A DNA stretch of 62,595 nucleotides from Bacillota bacterium (GTDB lineage Bacteria; Bacillota; Sulfobacillia; JAJZYS01; JAJYTV01). Positions 32,219-41,828 of this stretch are shown one piece after another. The stretch covers positions 1 through 62,595 of the forward strand of contig JAJZAT010000019.1 of assembly GCA_021799275.1 (NCBI GenBank). Reading direction: 5' to 3'. Below the pieces are notes generated by a model. That model did no database searches, had not been told where the DNA came from, and was given only the letters and a program-made list of their open reading frames with translations. A program made the translations under genes and the position numbers. Within the stretch, counting starts at the first letter, position 1; each line of letters begins with the position of its first letter.

Positions 32219-34204
32219 TCAGACGCCTTCCTGGTTGTCGTGGCTGCCCGCCGCTTCCAACGCCGCCAGTGCCGCGGGATTTTCGAGCGCGCTCTGGTCG
32301 CCGAGCGGCTGGCCCAGATACGCCTGCCGCGCCAGCCGGCGCAGGATCTTGCCATTGCGCGTGTGCGGCAGTTCCTGGACAAACACGATCGTGCTCGGCT
32401 TCAGCGATTTCCCGAGCACTTGGGCCACCTGCGCCTTGAGCGCGTCCACCAGCATCTGCCCAGGCGTCGCGCCTTCGCGCAGCACACAGAAGCACGCGAT
32501 CGTCTCGCCCTTGACCGGATCGGGCAACCCGACCGCCGCGGCCTCCTTGACGTCGGGATGACCGACGAGGGCCGACTCCACCTCCGCCGGGCCGACCCGC
32601 TTGCCCGCGACCTTGATCGTGTCGTCCGATCGCCCAAGGATGTACCAGAAGCCGTCGTCGTCGACGTAAGCCCAGTCGCCGTGGTACCAGACGCCGGGAA
32701 TCCTGCCGTAGTACGTCTCGAGGTAGCGCTGGTCGTCGTGCCAGAAGCCGCGCGTCATGCCCGGCCAGACCGACCGCAGCACCAGCTCGCCGACCTCCCC
32801 GCGCACGCTCCGGCCCTCCTGGTCCACCACGTCGGCCGAGATGCCCGGGATCGGGCCACGGAACGAGCATGGCTTGATCGGCTCCGTGGGGAAGCAGCCG
32901 ACGATGCCACCCGAGATCTCCGTGCCGCCCGAATAGTTGATGATGGGCAGCCGGCCACCGCCGACCACCTCGAAAAACCAGCGCCAGGGATCGGGATTCC
33001 AGGGTTCTCCCGACGATCCGAGCACCCTGAGCTTCGGCATCGGCCAGCGCCGCACCGGCTCCTCGCCGTGCGGCATGAGGCTGCGCACCGCTGTCGGCGA
33101 GATGCCGAAATGGCTGACGCCGTGTCGCGCGATGATCTGCCAGAGCCGATCCGGCCCCGGATAGTCCGGCGTGCCCTCGTAGAGCATGACGCCGGCGCCG
33201 AGGAGCGGGGCGCCGTAGATCGCCCACGGCCCCATCATCCAGCCCATGTCCGTGTACCAGAACAGCAGGTCGCCGGGACGGACGTCGAAGGCGTGGGCAA
33301 GGTCCTGCGCCGCCTTGACGGGGAAGCCGCAGTGCGCGTGGACGGCGCCCTTCGGCCGACCGGTCGTGCCGGAGGTGTAGATGATCATCAGGGTGGTCTC
33401 GGGATCCAGGAGCGGCGTCGGCATCCCGCCCTGGCCACTCTGCCGCAGGTCCGCCCAGTCGACGTCGCGGCCCTCCTGCCAGGGCACCTCGCGGCCGAGC
33501 CGGCGCACCACCGCGACGTGCTCCACACTCGGGGCGAGCCGCGCGGCCTCGTCGGCCGTCTCCTTCATCGCGATCGGCTTGCCGCGGCGCCAGAACCCGT
33601 CGGCGGTCACCAGCAGCTTCGCGCCGGCATCCCTGAGGCGCGTCGCCACCGCCTCGGCGCCGTAGCCGGAGAACGTGGGCACCAGGATGGCCCCGATCTT
33701 GGCGGCGGCATAGGCGATGATCATGGTCTCGGGCAGCATCGGCAGGTAGACGCCGATCGCGTCGCCCTGGGCGATGCCGATTTTGCGCAGCCCGGCGGCG
33801 ACCTCGTCGACTTCGGTCTTGAGCTCCCTGAAGTTCAGGCGGCGGGACGCGCCATCCTCGCCCTCCCAGGCGAGGGCCGTCGCGGAGCCGAGTTCGCCCT
33901 CGGCATGCACATCGATGCCGGCGTGCGCCACGTTGAAGTGACCGCCCCGAAACCAGAGCGGGAACTCGCGGCCGCGCGACAGGTCGAGCACCTCGGTGTA
34001 CGGCGTCTGGAACGCGATGCCGAGGCTGCGCACGCTCGCGTCCCAGAACCACTCGGGGTCCTGCGCGGCGCGCCGGGAGAGCTCCGCCACATCGGAAAGC
34101 CCCTCGGCGGCGAGGAAGCGGCCCAGCACCGATTCCCGGATCTGGGCTTCGTCGGGTCTCCAGGCGATCTCCAGGTGCGCGAACGACTGTGCGTCATCTC
34201 TCAT
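32219..34204 (-). CDS. AMP-forming acyl-CoA synthetase (acetyl-CoA synthetase-like)
   Basis: Adenylate-forming enzyme that activates a carboxylic acid to its CoA thioester. The P-loop-like motif is YTSGTTGRPKGAVH, later motifs are INYSGGTEISGG and YHGDWAYVDDDG then GRSDDTIKVAGKR, and the catalytic Lys is in TRNGKILRR. An extra N-terminal acetyl-CoA-synthetase-type domain (about residues 1-130) is present. From the ATG at 34204 (GGAGG eight bases upstream) it is 661 residues. Its start overlaps the mazG-like gene by 11 bases. Substrate unknown; short-chain acids are the best guess. Confidence 0.87.
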   Translation of the reverse strand: MRDDAQSFAHLEIAWRPDEAQIRESVLGRFLAAEGLSDVAELSRRAAQDPEWFWDASVRSLGIAFQTPYTEVLDLSRGREFPLWFRGGHFNVAHAGIDVHAEGELGSATALAWEGEDGASRRLNFRELKTEVDEVAAGLRKIGIAQGDAIGVYLPMLPETMIIAYAAAKIGAILVPTFSGYGAEAVATRLRDAGAKLLVTADGFWRRGKPIAMKETADEAARLAPSVEHVAVVRRLGREVPWQEGRDVDWADLRQSGQGGMPTPLLDPETTLMIIYTSGTTGRPKGAVHAHCGFPVKAAQDLAHAFDVRPGDLLFWYTDMGWMMGPWAIYGAPLLGAGVMLYEGTPDYPGPDRLWQIIARHGVSHFGISPTAVRSLMPHGEEPVRRWPMPKLRVLGSSGEPWNPDPWRWFFEVVGGGRLPIINYSGGTEISGGIVGCFPTEPIKPCSFRGPIPGISADVVDQEGRSVRGEVGELVLRSVWPGMTRGFWHDDQRYLETYYGRIPGVWYHGDWAYVDDDGFWYILGRSDDTIKVAGKRVGPAEVESALVGHPDVKEAAAVGLPDPVKGETIACFCVLREGATPGQMLVDALKAQVAQVLGKSLKPSTIVFVQELPHTRNGKILRRLARQAYLGQPLGDQSALENPAALAALEAAGSHDNQEGV

Positions 34205-34514
34205 GCTCCATACCTCCATCCTCCACGCGCTCACCGCGCAGTTCCTGCTTGCGCAGGACCTCCCGCACGGCGTCATCGAGACTGGTGCCGAGCTGGTGCG
34301 CCAATAGCGCGAGCACGAAGAGCGCATCGCCCAGCTCGCCTGCGGCGGGTTCCGCGTCGGCCGGGAGGCGCTTGCGCCCAGCTTGCGCGTTGACGTGCCG
34401 CGCGATCTCACCCACCTCTTCCGTCAGCCGGACGAGATTCTCCTGCACGGACCAAAGTCCACCGTGCCCCTCGGCCCAGTCGACCGCCCAAAGGCCGAAC
34501 TCTCCGACCTCCAC
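34194..34514 (-). CDS. MazG-like nucleotide pyrophosphohydrolase
   Basis: All-alpha NTP pyrophosphohydrolase of the MazG type, 106 residues. The metal-binding pattern is present: RLTEEVGEIARH (ExxE) and AGELGDALFVLALLA (ExxD). Such enzymes remove non-canonical or excess nucleotides. The start is the GTG at 34514, five bases after the mutY TGA, and its stop overlaps the next gene, so the mutY-mazG-synthetase genes are translationally coupled. Pairing with MutY suggests cleaning of damaged nucleotides, by inference. Confidence 0.82.
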   Translation of the reverse strand: MEVGEFGLWAVDWAEGHGGLWSVQENLVRLTEEVGEIARHVNAQAGRKRLPADAEPAAGELGDALFVLALLAHQLGTSLDDAVREVLRKQELRGERVEDGGMEHER

Positions 34515-34518
34515 CGTT

Positions 34519-35529
34519 TCACCAACCCTTCGAGAGGACTGCGCGAAAGGCACTGGGCAACGCGACCTCGGCGAGCGCGTGCCGATTGAGCCAGCGCGCC
34601 GGCGCCGAGGGCGGCAGGCTCTCGGCCTCGATGCGCCGCACCTCGCCGATCCACGCCTGATGCGTGAAGACGTGCGACATCGGCCAGCGCTCGCCCGTAT
34701 CCCTCGCCCCCCGCACGCCCCAGGTCGCCAGCAGGCGGTCGATCTCGCCCTCGCCCGGCTGCTCCGGCGCCAAGAGGTGCGGCGGCTCCCAGAGGCCGGC
34801 AAGCAGCCCCTTGGACGGCCTGGGCCGCCAAAGCAGGCCAAGCTCGGACTCCACCCTGAGCGCGACGATGCGCAGCTCCCTGCGCGCGCCCTTGGCTGCG
34901 GGGCGGCCGAACGCCTCCGGCTCGCCGCTCTCCCTCCCCGCGCACCAGCGCGCGATGGGGCAGATCTCGCAGCGCGGCCCGCGCGACGTGCAGACCAGGG
35001 CGCCAAGGTCCATCAGCGCGTCGCTGAGGTCGGCCGGAGGCCCCGCCTTCAGCACTTCGGACAGCAGGCCGTGGGCGGCCTTTTGCGCCTGGGCCCGGGC
35101 CGGGTCGGCGCGTTCGCCCATGACCCGCAGGGCGACGCGGCGCAGGTTCGCGTCGAGGGCCGGATCCGGCAACGAAAAGGCGAAGCTGCGCACGGCGCTT
35201 GCGCTGTAGGGGCCGATGCCGGGCAGCCGCAGAAGTTCCTCCCGCTCGACCGGCAGTTCACCGCGGGCGGCCACGACTCGAGCCGTGCGCCACAGGGCCT
35301 GCGCGCGACGATAGTAGCCGAGTCCTTCCCAAGCCCGCAGCACGTCGTCGAGCGTCGCCTGGGCGAGAGCGGCAAAGTCCGGATAGCGGTCGACGAATGC
35401 CTCGAAGCGCCTCGCCACCACGTCCGCGCGCGTCTGCTGCAGCATCAGCTCGGACACGAGGACGCGGTAAGGCGTGCGAGGCGGACGGCGCCAGGGTAGA
35501 TCGCGACCCTCGTGCGAGAACCACTCCAT
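34519..35529 (-). CDS. mutY: A/G-specific adenine DNA glycosylase
   Basis: Base-excision repair enzyme that removes adenine paired with 8-oxoguanine. It has RTPYRVLVSELMLQQTRADV (catalytic Glu), the helix-hairpin-helix LLRLPGIGPYSASAV, the catalytic Asp in DALMDLGALVC, and the iron-sulfur cluster cysteines spaced C-x6-C-x2-C-x5-C. A NUDIX-like C-terminal domain follows. The frame is open to 35850, but that leader is not MutY-like; I start at the ATG at 35529 (GAGG five bases upstream), giving 336 residues. Confidence 0.9.
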   Translation of the reverse strand: MEWFSHEGRDLPWRRPPRTPYRVLVSELMLQQTRADVVARRFEAFVDRYPDFAALAQATLDDVLRAWEGLGYYRRAQALWRTARVVAARGELPVEREELLRLPGIGPYSASAVRSFAFSLPDPALDANLRRVALRVMGERADPARAQAQKAAHGLLSEVLKAGPPADLSDALMDLGALVCTSRGPRCEICPIARWCAGRESGEPEAFGRPAAKGARRELRIVALRVESELGLLWRPRPSKGLLAGLWEPPHLLAPEQPGEGEIDRLLATWGVRGARDTGERWPMSHVFTHQAWIGEVRRIEAESLPPSAPARWLNRHALAEVALPSAFRAVLSKGW

Positions 35530-36174
35530 AAGTTCCTCTGCGATGCTCTGCGCGTCCGCGGTCGCCACCTCCTCCGGATGGTCTTCGAGTTCGCGCCCTG
35601 CGCTGGCATTCCCTCGCGGCGCAAGCGTGCCCGAAGGCCCGCGCGGCAAAGACACCCCGCGGCCGGGTGGGGCGGGACGGCCGCCCGAAGGGCCGACTCG
35701 TGCGCTCTTGTCTTTGCACTGTGCGGCCGTGCGCGGTCCTTGCCTCGTCCAAGCGGCAAGCCGTCCGCGCTTGCCTTCGATCGTCGAGACGCCGACAGGC
35801 ATTCCCGACGCCACAAAGGCCGGCGGCCCTTCAACCATGCGCGCAGACAACCCAGTCTATCCCGCTGCACGCGGCCGCCAAGGTGCGGCAGCCTGGTCGC
35901 GCGATCGCGAATAGAACGGCTTGCGTAGCCGCCTGACGGGGATTTACGATGAGCCCATCGTCGTGGCCGCATCCCATCTCAAGGGTGCGGCACAACGTCG
36001 CCCCGGTGGCCGCGAGCATCTCGAACAGGCGACATGTGCCTGAACGAAAGCGGGCCCGCGCTTTGCACGCGGGCCGACCCGCGGAACGACGGTCAGATCT
36101 CGGCGCCGTTCTCCGCATGGTGCTACGAGGTGACGCTGCGCAAAGCAGTACGCCGGGTGGGCGAAAGCCGAAGG
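35530..36174. other. Region without a recognisable gene upstream of mutY
   Basis: About 645 bases between mutY and the unknown gene at 36175-36579. Open frames on both strands are high-GC shadows with no family resemblance. There is a hairpin at 36053-36075 (GGCCCGCG / CGCGGGCC) that could end the unknown gene. Nothing else is seen. Confidence 0.5.
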
Positions 36175-36579
36175 CTAGGCGTTGGCGGCCGTCTGGAGGT
36201 CATGCTGAAGCTGGTCGCGCAAGCTGCGCCAGATGCTTGCCTGCATCATCGGCCAGAGCTTGCCGCCGTGCAGGCGGCTCGCCACCTTGAAGCAGTCGTC
36301 GAGCAGGTTCAAAAGTGCCTGCGCCTCGCGGCGCGACGTACTCACACCACGTGGCTCCATCACCTCGTGCCAGAGATGCAGCGCGGCGCGGTCATAGCGG
36401 TTGGACGGCACCGCATGCAACGCCGGTGCCGGGTTTTCCACGGTAGCGTCGGCCCAGGCGAACTCTCCGACCCTGCTCAGCAGGGATTCGTCCAGCGAGC
36501 AGGCCAAGGTGTTGGCCAGGGCATTGCAGGCGAGCTCCCGCTCGTCCGGTCCAAGTTCGGGCAAGTGCAACGTGAACAT
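36175..36579 (-). CDS. Unknown mainly helical protein
   Basis: Family not recognised. The 134-residue product is predicted helical and soluble, with no signal peptide or membrane segment; it is rich in Leu and Ala and contains LHLWHEVMEPRG and ALLNLLDDCFKVASRLHGGK. The ATG at 36579 is preceded by GGGGGAGC at a proper distance. It is divergent from the LCP-family gene at 36663 and stands alone. Probably real because of its ribosome site. Confidence 0.55.
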   Translation of the reverse strand: MFTLHLPELGPDERELACNALANTLACSLDESLLSRVGEFAWADATVENPAPALHAVPSNRYDRAALHLWHEVMEPRGVSTSRREAQALLNLLDDCFKVASRLHGGKLWPMMQASIWRSLRDQLQHDLQTAANA

Positions 36580-36662
36580 TGGCGATAGCTCCCCCGGGAA
36601 ACTGAGAGAAATTCTAAGCGTTCGCCGATGTGCCGTCGAGCCTGGACGCAGGAGGTAAAGGT

Positions 36663-37898
36663 TTGAAGAAGCGGTTGCGCCCCAGGTTCATCTGGCTGCT
36701 GGTCGTCGTCCTCGTGCTGATCGGAGCCGGCGCCTACTTGAGGAGCTGGTTCGGCGCCTCGTCGACCCCTGGCGGCTCCGCGGCATCCGTGGCCACGAAC
36801 GTACCGTTCAACATCCTGCTCATCGGCAACAACGCCCGGAAGGCGGCCGGTCCCCTCTCGCTCGGCACGTCCGGCGGGCAGGCGGACATTCTCATGGTCG
36901 CGCACATCGATCCCCAGAAGCACAAGGTCACGCTCATCTCGATCCCGCGCGACCTCCTGATCGCCTTGCCGCAGTGGAACGACCTGGTGCCAAAGATCAA
37001 GGAGAGCTTCTTCCTCGGCCTGACACAGAGCCCGCAACGTGGGCCGGAGCTCGCGATGCAGCTCGTGAGCCACTTCACCGGCATGCCGATCAAGGCCTAC
37101 GTCGCCACCGACTTCCAGGGGTTCATCGACGCTGTGGACGCCGTCGGCTGCGTCAATATCAACATTCCCTACGCCATCTACGACCCGCTCCACAGCAAGG
37201 CGGTCTTCCAACCTGGCGTCCACTGCCTCTCGGGTCCCTGGGTGCTGGCCTTCATTCGCGTGCGCCAGAACACGCTCAATAGCTACCGCACCACGGACTT
37301 CCAGCGCATGGACGCGGAGGCCCAGGTGCTGTTCGCGCTCAAGGACAAGCTCCTGCACAACCCGGTGCAGGCGGCCCTGCACCTCCCGGCGCTCGTCTCC
37401 ACCTGGCGCAAGGATGTCGCGACGAACCTCTCGAACAGCCAGCTTCTGTCGCTCGGTCTCATCCTGGCCCACAGCCACGTGCAGCATATCACCCTCGGCA
37501 GCAACGGCGACTCCATGGATCTCGCGCCGATGCCGCTACCCGGAATCAACCACGAGAACCAGATCGACGGCGCTTACTACGATGTGCTCAACCCGACCGA
37601 CGTGACCAAGATCCTGAAGCCGTACGGCAGCACGGGCGCCTGGACCGGCCTGCCCGCCTTCCCGTCGCCCAAGGACGTGCCCGTCGCGGTCGAGGGCTCC
37701 TCGGCGTACGTGGCCCTGTTGCAAAAGGCCGGCTTCCCCGTCACCCAGACCTCGACCACCAGTCCCAGCAGCAGGCTGACGGTAGTCTTCCCGAACGGTC
37801 AGCCCGTGGACGGCTTCGTGGTGGCGCGCACGCTCGCGGCCGGCAACGAACTCGTCATGCCGGGCGCTGTCTCCGAGGTCACCGTCTACGGGCCGTGA
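36663..37898 (+). CDS. LytR-CpsA-Psr (LCP) family cell-wall glycopolymer ligase
   Basis: LCP proteins attach teichoic acids or polysaccharides to peptidoglycan. The 411-residue product has a cytoplasmic stub, one transmembrane helix (IWLLVVVLVLIGAGAYL), the LCP domain (NILLIGNNAR, ADILMVAHIDPQKHKVTLIS, IPRDLL, VRQNTLNSYRTTDFQRMDAE with Arg residues that bind the polyprenyl phosphate) and a C-terminal LytR_C domain. The start is a TTG at 36663 with AGGAGG six bases upstream; the GTG at 36630 lies before that site. It overlaps the next gene by four bases. Confidence 0.9.
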   Translation: MKKRLRPRFIWLLVVVLVLIGAGAYLRSWFGASSTPGGSAASVATNVPFNILLIGNNARKAAGPLSLGTSGGQADILMVAHIDPQKHKVTLISIPRDLLIALPQWNDLVPKIKESFFLGLTQSPQRGPELAMQLVSHFTGMPIKAYVATDFQGFIDAVDAVGCVNINIPYAIYDPLHSKAVFQPGVHCLSGPWVLAFIRVRQNTLNSYRTTDFQRMDAEAQVLFALKDKLLHNPVQAALHLPALVSTWRKDVATNLSNSQLLSLGLILAHSHVQHITLGSNGDSMDLAPMPLPGINHENQIDGAYYDVLNPTDVTKILKPYGSTGAWTGLPAFPSPKDVPVAVEGSSAYVALLQKAGFPVTQTSTTSPSSRLTVVFPNGQPVDGFVVARTLAAGNELVMPGAVSEVTVYGP

Positions 37899-39049
37899 AG
37901 GCCAGGCACATCGCCGCGGGGCTCACCGCCGCCGCGGCCGCGATCTACCTCGCAGTTTCGCTCGTGCCCGCTCCGGCTCCTGAGGTCTTTCCCGCCGACT
38001 GGCCGCGCCCGGCGCCTCCGCCCCTGCCGGGGGTGGCCGCGCCGGCTTTCGCCATCTCCTACGACGGCAGGGTGATCGCTGGCAGGAACCCAAGCCAGTT
38101 GCGCCCCACGGCATCGACGATCAAGATCCTGACGGCGCTCGCCCTCGTCCAGGAAGGCCTGCCGCCCACGCATCGCATCGCCATCACCGCCGCCGACGCG
38201 GCCGCCGCGCGCGAGGGTCTGCGTCTCGGTCACGGCGAGTTGCCGCTCGTCGCAGGCGAGTCCCTCACCGTCCGCGACCTGCTGCTCGCGATGCTGCTTC
38301 CGAGCGCGGACAACGCCGCCGATCTCCTGGCCGCCGCCTCGCCTGGCGGCGCGTCAGGGCTGCTCGGACGCATGCAGGCGCTCGCGGCGCAGCTGAGGCT
38401 CGGCCTGCCGCCGCTCGGTGACGCGAGCGGTCTCTCTCCGCTCGACCGGCTCTCTCCGGAAGGCGAGATCCGGCTCGGTGAGGCGGCCCTGCGCAATCCC
38501 ACCCTGGCCGCCATCGTGCGCCTGCGCAGTTCGACGCTTTCCCAGGGTCAGCAGATCCGCAGCCTGAACCGCCTGCTCTGGAGCTATCGGGGCGCCATCG
38601 GCATCAAGACGGGCCAGACGGTGCCGGCCGGCTACGTCCTGCTCTTCGCCGCCCAGCGCGGCAAGGGCGTGGCCGTGGGCGTGGTGATGGGCGAACCGAG
38701 CGACGCCGAGCGGTTCCAGGACGCCAACCGCCTGCTCGACTGGGCGTTCGCCCAGGCGAAGGCGGAGACGCTTCCGGCAGGCGAGGTTGCCGGAAGGCTG
38801 ATTTGGCCTGGCGGCACGTCTCAGGTGCTGCGCACGGCAGCCCCGATCTCGCTGGCGCAGGGCGGCAAGCCTGCCCTGAATCTCTTCCAGGCTGCCACCG
38901 TCGCCCGCGGCGGCACGGTGGGCTATCTGTCCATTGGCGCGAGACGCGTCGCTTTGGAGGCTCCACCAGTTCCGACCTGGATCAGGCTCTGGTCTCTCGT
39001 CGCTTCATGGCCCGGTCGCCTGAGCGGCGCGAGCGGTCAGAGGCCGTAG
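37895..39049 (+). CDS. D-alanyl-D-alanine carboxypeptidase (peptidase S11), first copy
   Basis: Low-molecular-weight penicillin-binding protein that trims peptidoglycan stem peptides. Motifs are TASTIKILTAL (SxxK), LLPSADNAADLL (SxN) and IGIKTGQT (KTG). An N-terminal membrane/signal segment precedes residue 27. 384 residues from a GTG at 37895 that overlaps the LCP stop (GTGA). It forms a cell-wall operon with the LCP gene and converges with the hydrolase at 39037, overlapping it by 13 bases. Confidence 0.9.
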   Translation: MKARHIAAGLTAAAAAIYLAVSLVPAPAPEVFPADWPRPAPPPLPGVAAPAFAISYDGRVIAGRNPSQLRPTASTIKILTALALVQEGLPPTHRIAITAADAAAAREGLRLGHGELPLVAGESLTVRDLLLAMLLPSADNAADLLAAASPGGASGLLGRMQALAAQLRLGLPPLGDASGLSPLDRLSPEGEIRLGEAALRNPTLAAIVRLRSSTLSQGQQIRSLNRLLWSYRGAIGIKTGQTVPAGYVLLFAAQRGKGVAVGVVMGEPSDAERFQDANRLLDWAFAQAKAETLPAGEVAGRLIWPGGTSQVLRTAAPISLAQGGKPALNLFQAATVARGGTVGYLSIGARRVALEAPPVPTWIRLWSLVASWPGRLSGASGQRP

Positions 39050-39990
39050 TTCGGCACGCGCTTCAGTTGTCCGTCCACCTCGTGCAACGTGTCGTAGAGC
39101 CGGGCCAGGTACGCAAGCGGGCGCAGCTGGAACGACTCCACATGGTGCGCCCCCGGCACCAGCCAGAGCGCCGCCTTGGGGTCCGTGCGCCTCAGGGCCT
39201 TGTAGAGCTCGACCGAGTTGCGGTGGGGAATCGTCTTATCGGCGGTGCCGGCGATCAGCAGCACCGACCGCTGGCCGAAGGCCCTCACCCCCGCGAGCGG
39301 ATTCACGGTGTTCGGCGAGATGCCGAGCATGGGTGCCGCCACGTTCAGGAGCAGCCAGTCGAACGGGAACGAGGGCAGGCCCGTCCAGACGGGCAGGTTG
39401 TGCGAAAGGTACGGCGCCAGCGACGCGAACGGGCTGTCGGCGACGACGGCCGCGACGTGCGGATCCCGCTCGCCGGCCAAGAGGGCGACGCTCGCGCCCA
39501 TCGAGTATCCCACCACCGCCACGGGCAGGTTCGGCGCGAACCGCGTGCGCGCCGCCTCCGCGGCGCCGACGAGGTCCCGCACCTCGTATTCCCCGACCGA
39601 GATCATGGTGCCAGGGCTGCGCCCCTCGGCGCGATAGTCGAAGGTGAGGATGTTCGCGCCCCAGAGGTGCACCGCCCGCATCATCAGGAGCCCCGGCACG
39701 CCGATGTCCGCGCGGTTGGAGCCGAAGCCGTGCGAGAACACCACCGTCATGGTGGCGTGAGGCGCCGGAATCCACCAGCCATGCAGGCTCAGGTGGTCGA
39801 CCGCGCTCGGAAAGCGGATCGTCTTGTACGGCATGCCCCAGTAGCGCGGATTCGTCGGTATCTTGGCCCTTGGCAGGTGCGTGAGCGTCCAGCCGATGTA
39901 GAACCTCAAGCCGACGCTGGCGACGGCGACGATCAGGAGTGCGACCAGAACGGCCTTGATCCAGCGCCGCCGCCTTGCGGAGACCGCCAA
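39037..39990 (-). CDS. Membrane-anchored alpha/beta hydrolase
   Basis: A 317-residue hydrolase with an N-terminal transmembrane helix (AVLVALLIVAVASVGLRFYI). The catalytic triad is Ser in VVGYSMGAS, Asp in IAGTADKTIP and His in GAHHVESF; the oxyanion HGFGSNRAD is present. It resembles the DUF1749/BAAT-like esterase families. The start is a TTG at 39990 with GGGGG seven bases upstream. It lies 18 bases after the UbiB-like gene and is the last gene of that operon. Confidence 0.85.
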   Translation of the reverse strand: MAVSARRRRWIKAVLVALLIVAVASVGLRFYIGWTLTHLPRAKIPTNPRYWGMPYKTIRFPSAVDHLSLHGWWIPAPHATMTVVFSHGFGSNRADIGVPGLLMMRAVHLWGANILTFDYRAEGRSPGTMISVGEYEVRDLVGAAEAARTRFAPNLPVAVVGYSMGASVALLAGERDPHVAAVVADSPFASLAPYLSHNLPVWTGLPSFPFDWLLLNVAAPMLGISPNTVNPLAGVRAFGQRSVLLIAGTADKTIPHRNSVELYKALRRTDPKAALWLVPGAHHVESFQLRPLAYLARLYDTLHEVDGQLKRVPNYGL

Positions 39991-40008
39991 ACCCGTTCCC
40001 CCTATGTG

Positions 40009-41622
40009 TCAGGCCCTGCGCTGCGCCACGATCGCTCCAACAAAGAAGATTACGCTCAGAACGATCAGCACATCCCGAAGTCCGACCATCGCCACGCCCA
40101 CCAAGGCAGCGACCAGGGCCGCGAAGCCCCCCAGCGTGACCCAGGTCAGGGCGCGAAGCGCCGCGCGACCCGCCTTCATCTCGCGCGCCAGCGGTTCGAA
40201 GTCGATCGGGATGCGATAGTCGTCGCGGTCGAGTTTCGAGAGCAGGCGCAAGGCCTGCTGCAAGGGCTCCTGCAGCCGGCGGAGAACACCGCGCAGCACC
40301 TGCCTCGCGCCGGCGCCCGTCGAGCCTGTGGCATAGCGGCGCGCGCCGTCCATCAGCAGCCGCACGAAGTTCTGGCCGGGCGCCAGCGGGGCCACGATCC
40401 CCGAGAGGATGCCGAGCGCCCGTCCGAGGAACGTGTACCGCGCCGGGATCTGGAACGGCTGCTCGTACAGGAAGTCCCGGATCTCGCGGACGAAGGCCTC
40501 GACCTCCGGTCCGCTGGCCCTGAAGAACGTGGTGCCGAGAAGCCGGTCCAGGAGGAAGCCGAAGGCGCGCCTGAGCTTGACGAGGTCCGCGCCAGGCCGG
40601 ACGAAGCCAAGGTCCACGAGCCCGCGTGTGGCGCGGTCGAGATCGTGCTCGATGACACCCTGCACCAGTTCGCGCAAGGCGGTCTGGTCCTGCGGGCGCA
40701 TCTCGCCCATCATGCCGAAGTCGACGTAGATCAGTGCGCCGTCCGGCCGCACGAAGATGTTGCCCGGATGCGGGTCGGCGTGGAAGAACCCGTCGACGAG
40801 CCACTGCTTCATGTAGCTTTCGATCAGGCGCTTCGCCAGGGCCTGCCGGTCGATGCCTGCGGCATCGAGCGCCTCGAGCTGATCGGGCTTGATGCCCTGC
40901 ACGAGCTCCATCACGAGCACGCCAGACCGCGTCAGATCGTGCATGACCACCGGTGCCCCGACCATCGGATCGTCCTTGAAGTTCTCGGCGAATCGCCGGC
41001 TGCGCTCGGCCTCGCCATGGAGGTCGAGCTCCTGTTCCGTGGTGTCACGCAGCTCACGCCAGATGGCCAGCAGGTCGAAGCGCTTGCCCCAGCTGGTCAG
41101 CCGGACCATCCACGACACGGCGATGCGCACGGCGTCGAGATCGATGCGCACGGCACGCTCGATCCCTGGACGGAGCACCTTGACGGCGACAGCCTGTCCA
41201 CCCGCGAGGCGCGCGTGATGGACCTGCGCGAGCGACGCCGCCGCGGCGGCCGTCTGCTCGATGGACTGGAACACATCCGGCACGTAGCGCGGGCCATAGG
41301 CCGCGCGGAGGACGGCGTCCACCTGCAGCCAGCCGACCGGTGGCACGACATCCTGGAGCTGGCCGACCTCCCGCGTGAACTCCTCGGGCAGCACGTCGGC
41401 CCGCGTCGACAGGAACTGGCCGAGCTTGATCAGCATGCCGCCCTGCCTGGTGGCGGCGTCGCGCAGGCGGCGTCCCTCAAGGGCCCAGAGTTTCCGCTCC
41501 GCCTGGATGCGCTGCTCGGGAGACATGCCGCGGTAACGCACGCGGGTCAGCCAAAGCGCCCGCACGGCCGCTCCCAGCGCCAAGCGCAGGACCGCGGCCG
41601 TACGGCCCAGTCGGCTATCCAC
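40009..41622 (-). CDS. ABC1/UbiB-family atypical kinase
   Basis: A 537-residue member of the UbiB/ADCK group. The hallmark KxGQ motif is LIKLGQFLSTRADVLP, the Ala-rich nucleotide loop is AAAAASLAQVHHARL, then VAVKVLRPG, the catalytic loop FFHADPHPGNIFV and the metal-binding YVDFGMMGEM. Two transmembrane helices close the C-terminus. Family members support isoprenoid quinone or lipid metabolism. It lies between a small membrane protein and a hydrolase, all on the minus strand within tens of bases. Confidence 0.93.
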   Translation of the reverse strand: MDSRLGRTAAVLRLALGAAVRALWLTRVRYRGMSPEQRIQAERKLWALEGRRLRDAATRQGGMLIKLGQFLSTRADVLPEEFTREVGQLQDVVPPVGWLQVDAVLRAAYGPRYVPDVFQSIEQTAAAAASLAQVHHARLAGGQAVAVKVLRPGIERAVRIDLDAVRIAVSWMVRLTSWGKRFDLLAIWRELRDTTEQELDLHGEAERSRRFAENFKDDPMVGAPVVMHDLTRSGVLVMELVQGIKPDQLEALDAAGIDRQALAKRLIESYMKQWLVDGFFHADPHPGNIFVRPDGALIYVDFGMMGEMRPQDQTALRELVQGVIEHDLDRATRGLVDLGFVRPGADLVKLRRAFGFLLDRLLGTTFFRASGPEVEAFVREIRDFLYEQPFQIPARYTFLGRALGILSGIVAPLAPGQNFVRLLMDGARRYATGSTGAGARQVLRGVLRRLQEPLQQALRLLSKLDRDDYRIPIDFEPLAREMKAGRAALRALTWVTLGGFAALVAALVGVAMVGLRDVLIVLSVIFFVGAIVAQRRA

Positions 41623-41633
41623 GAAAGACCTGC

Positions 41634-41828
41634 CTACGCACCAGGCTCTGGCTCGCTCTCCTCGCCGACCTCGGCGATGCGATCAGCGAGGTGGTGGAGT
41701 CGCTTGGCGGCACGCCGGCGATACACGCTCGCCCTTTCCTTCGCCTCTTCGCGGTCCATTCCGCACTGCGTCCCGGCTCCGAGCAGGAAGCCGAAGCCGA
41801 TGAGCTTCAAGATCCAGCGCAGCAGCAT
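41634..41828 (-). CDS. Small membrane-associated protein upstream of the UbiB-like gene
   Basis: A 64-residue protein with one hydrophobic N-terminal helix (WILKLIGFGFLLGAGTQCG), a basic amphipathic helix (KERASVYRRRAAKRLHHLAD) and an acidic tail. The ATG at 41828 has AGGAGG ten bases upstream, and the UbiB-like gene follows 11 bases after the stop, so a shared transcript is likely. Family not recognised. Confidence 0.7.
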   Translation of the reverse strand: MLLRWILKLIGFGFLLGAGTQCGMDREEAKERASVYRRRAAKRLHHLADRIAEVGEESEPEPGA

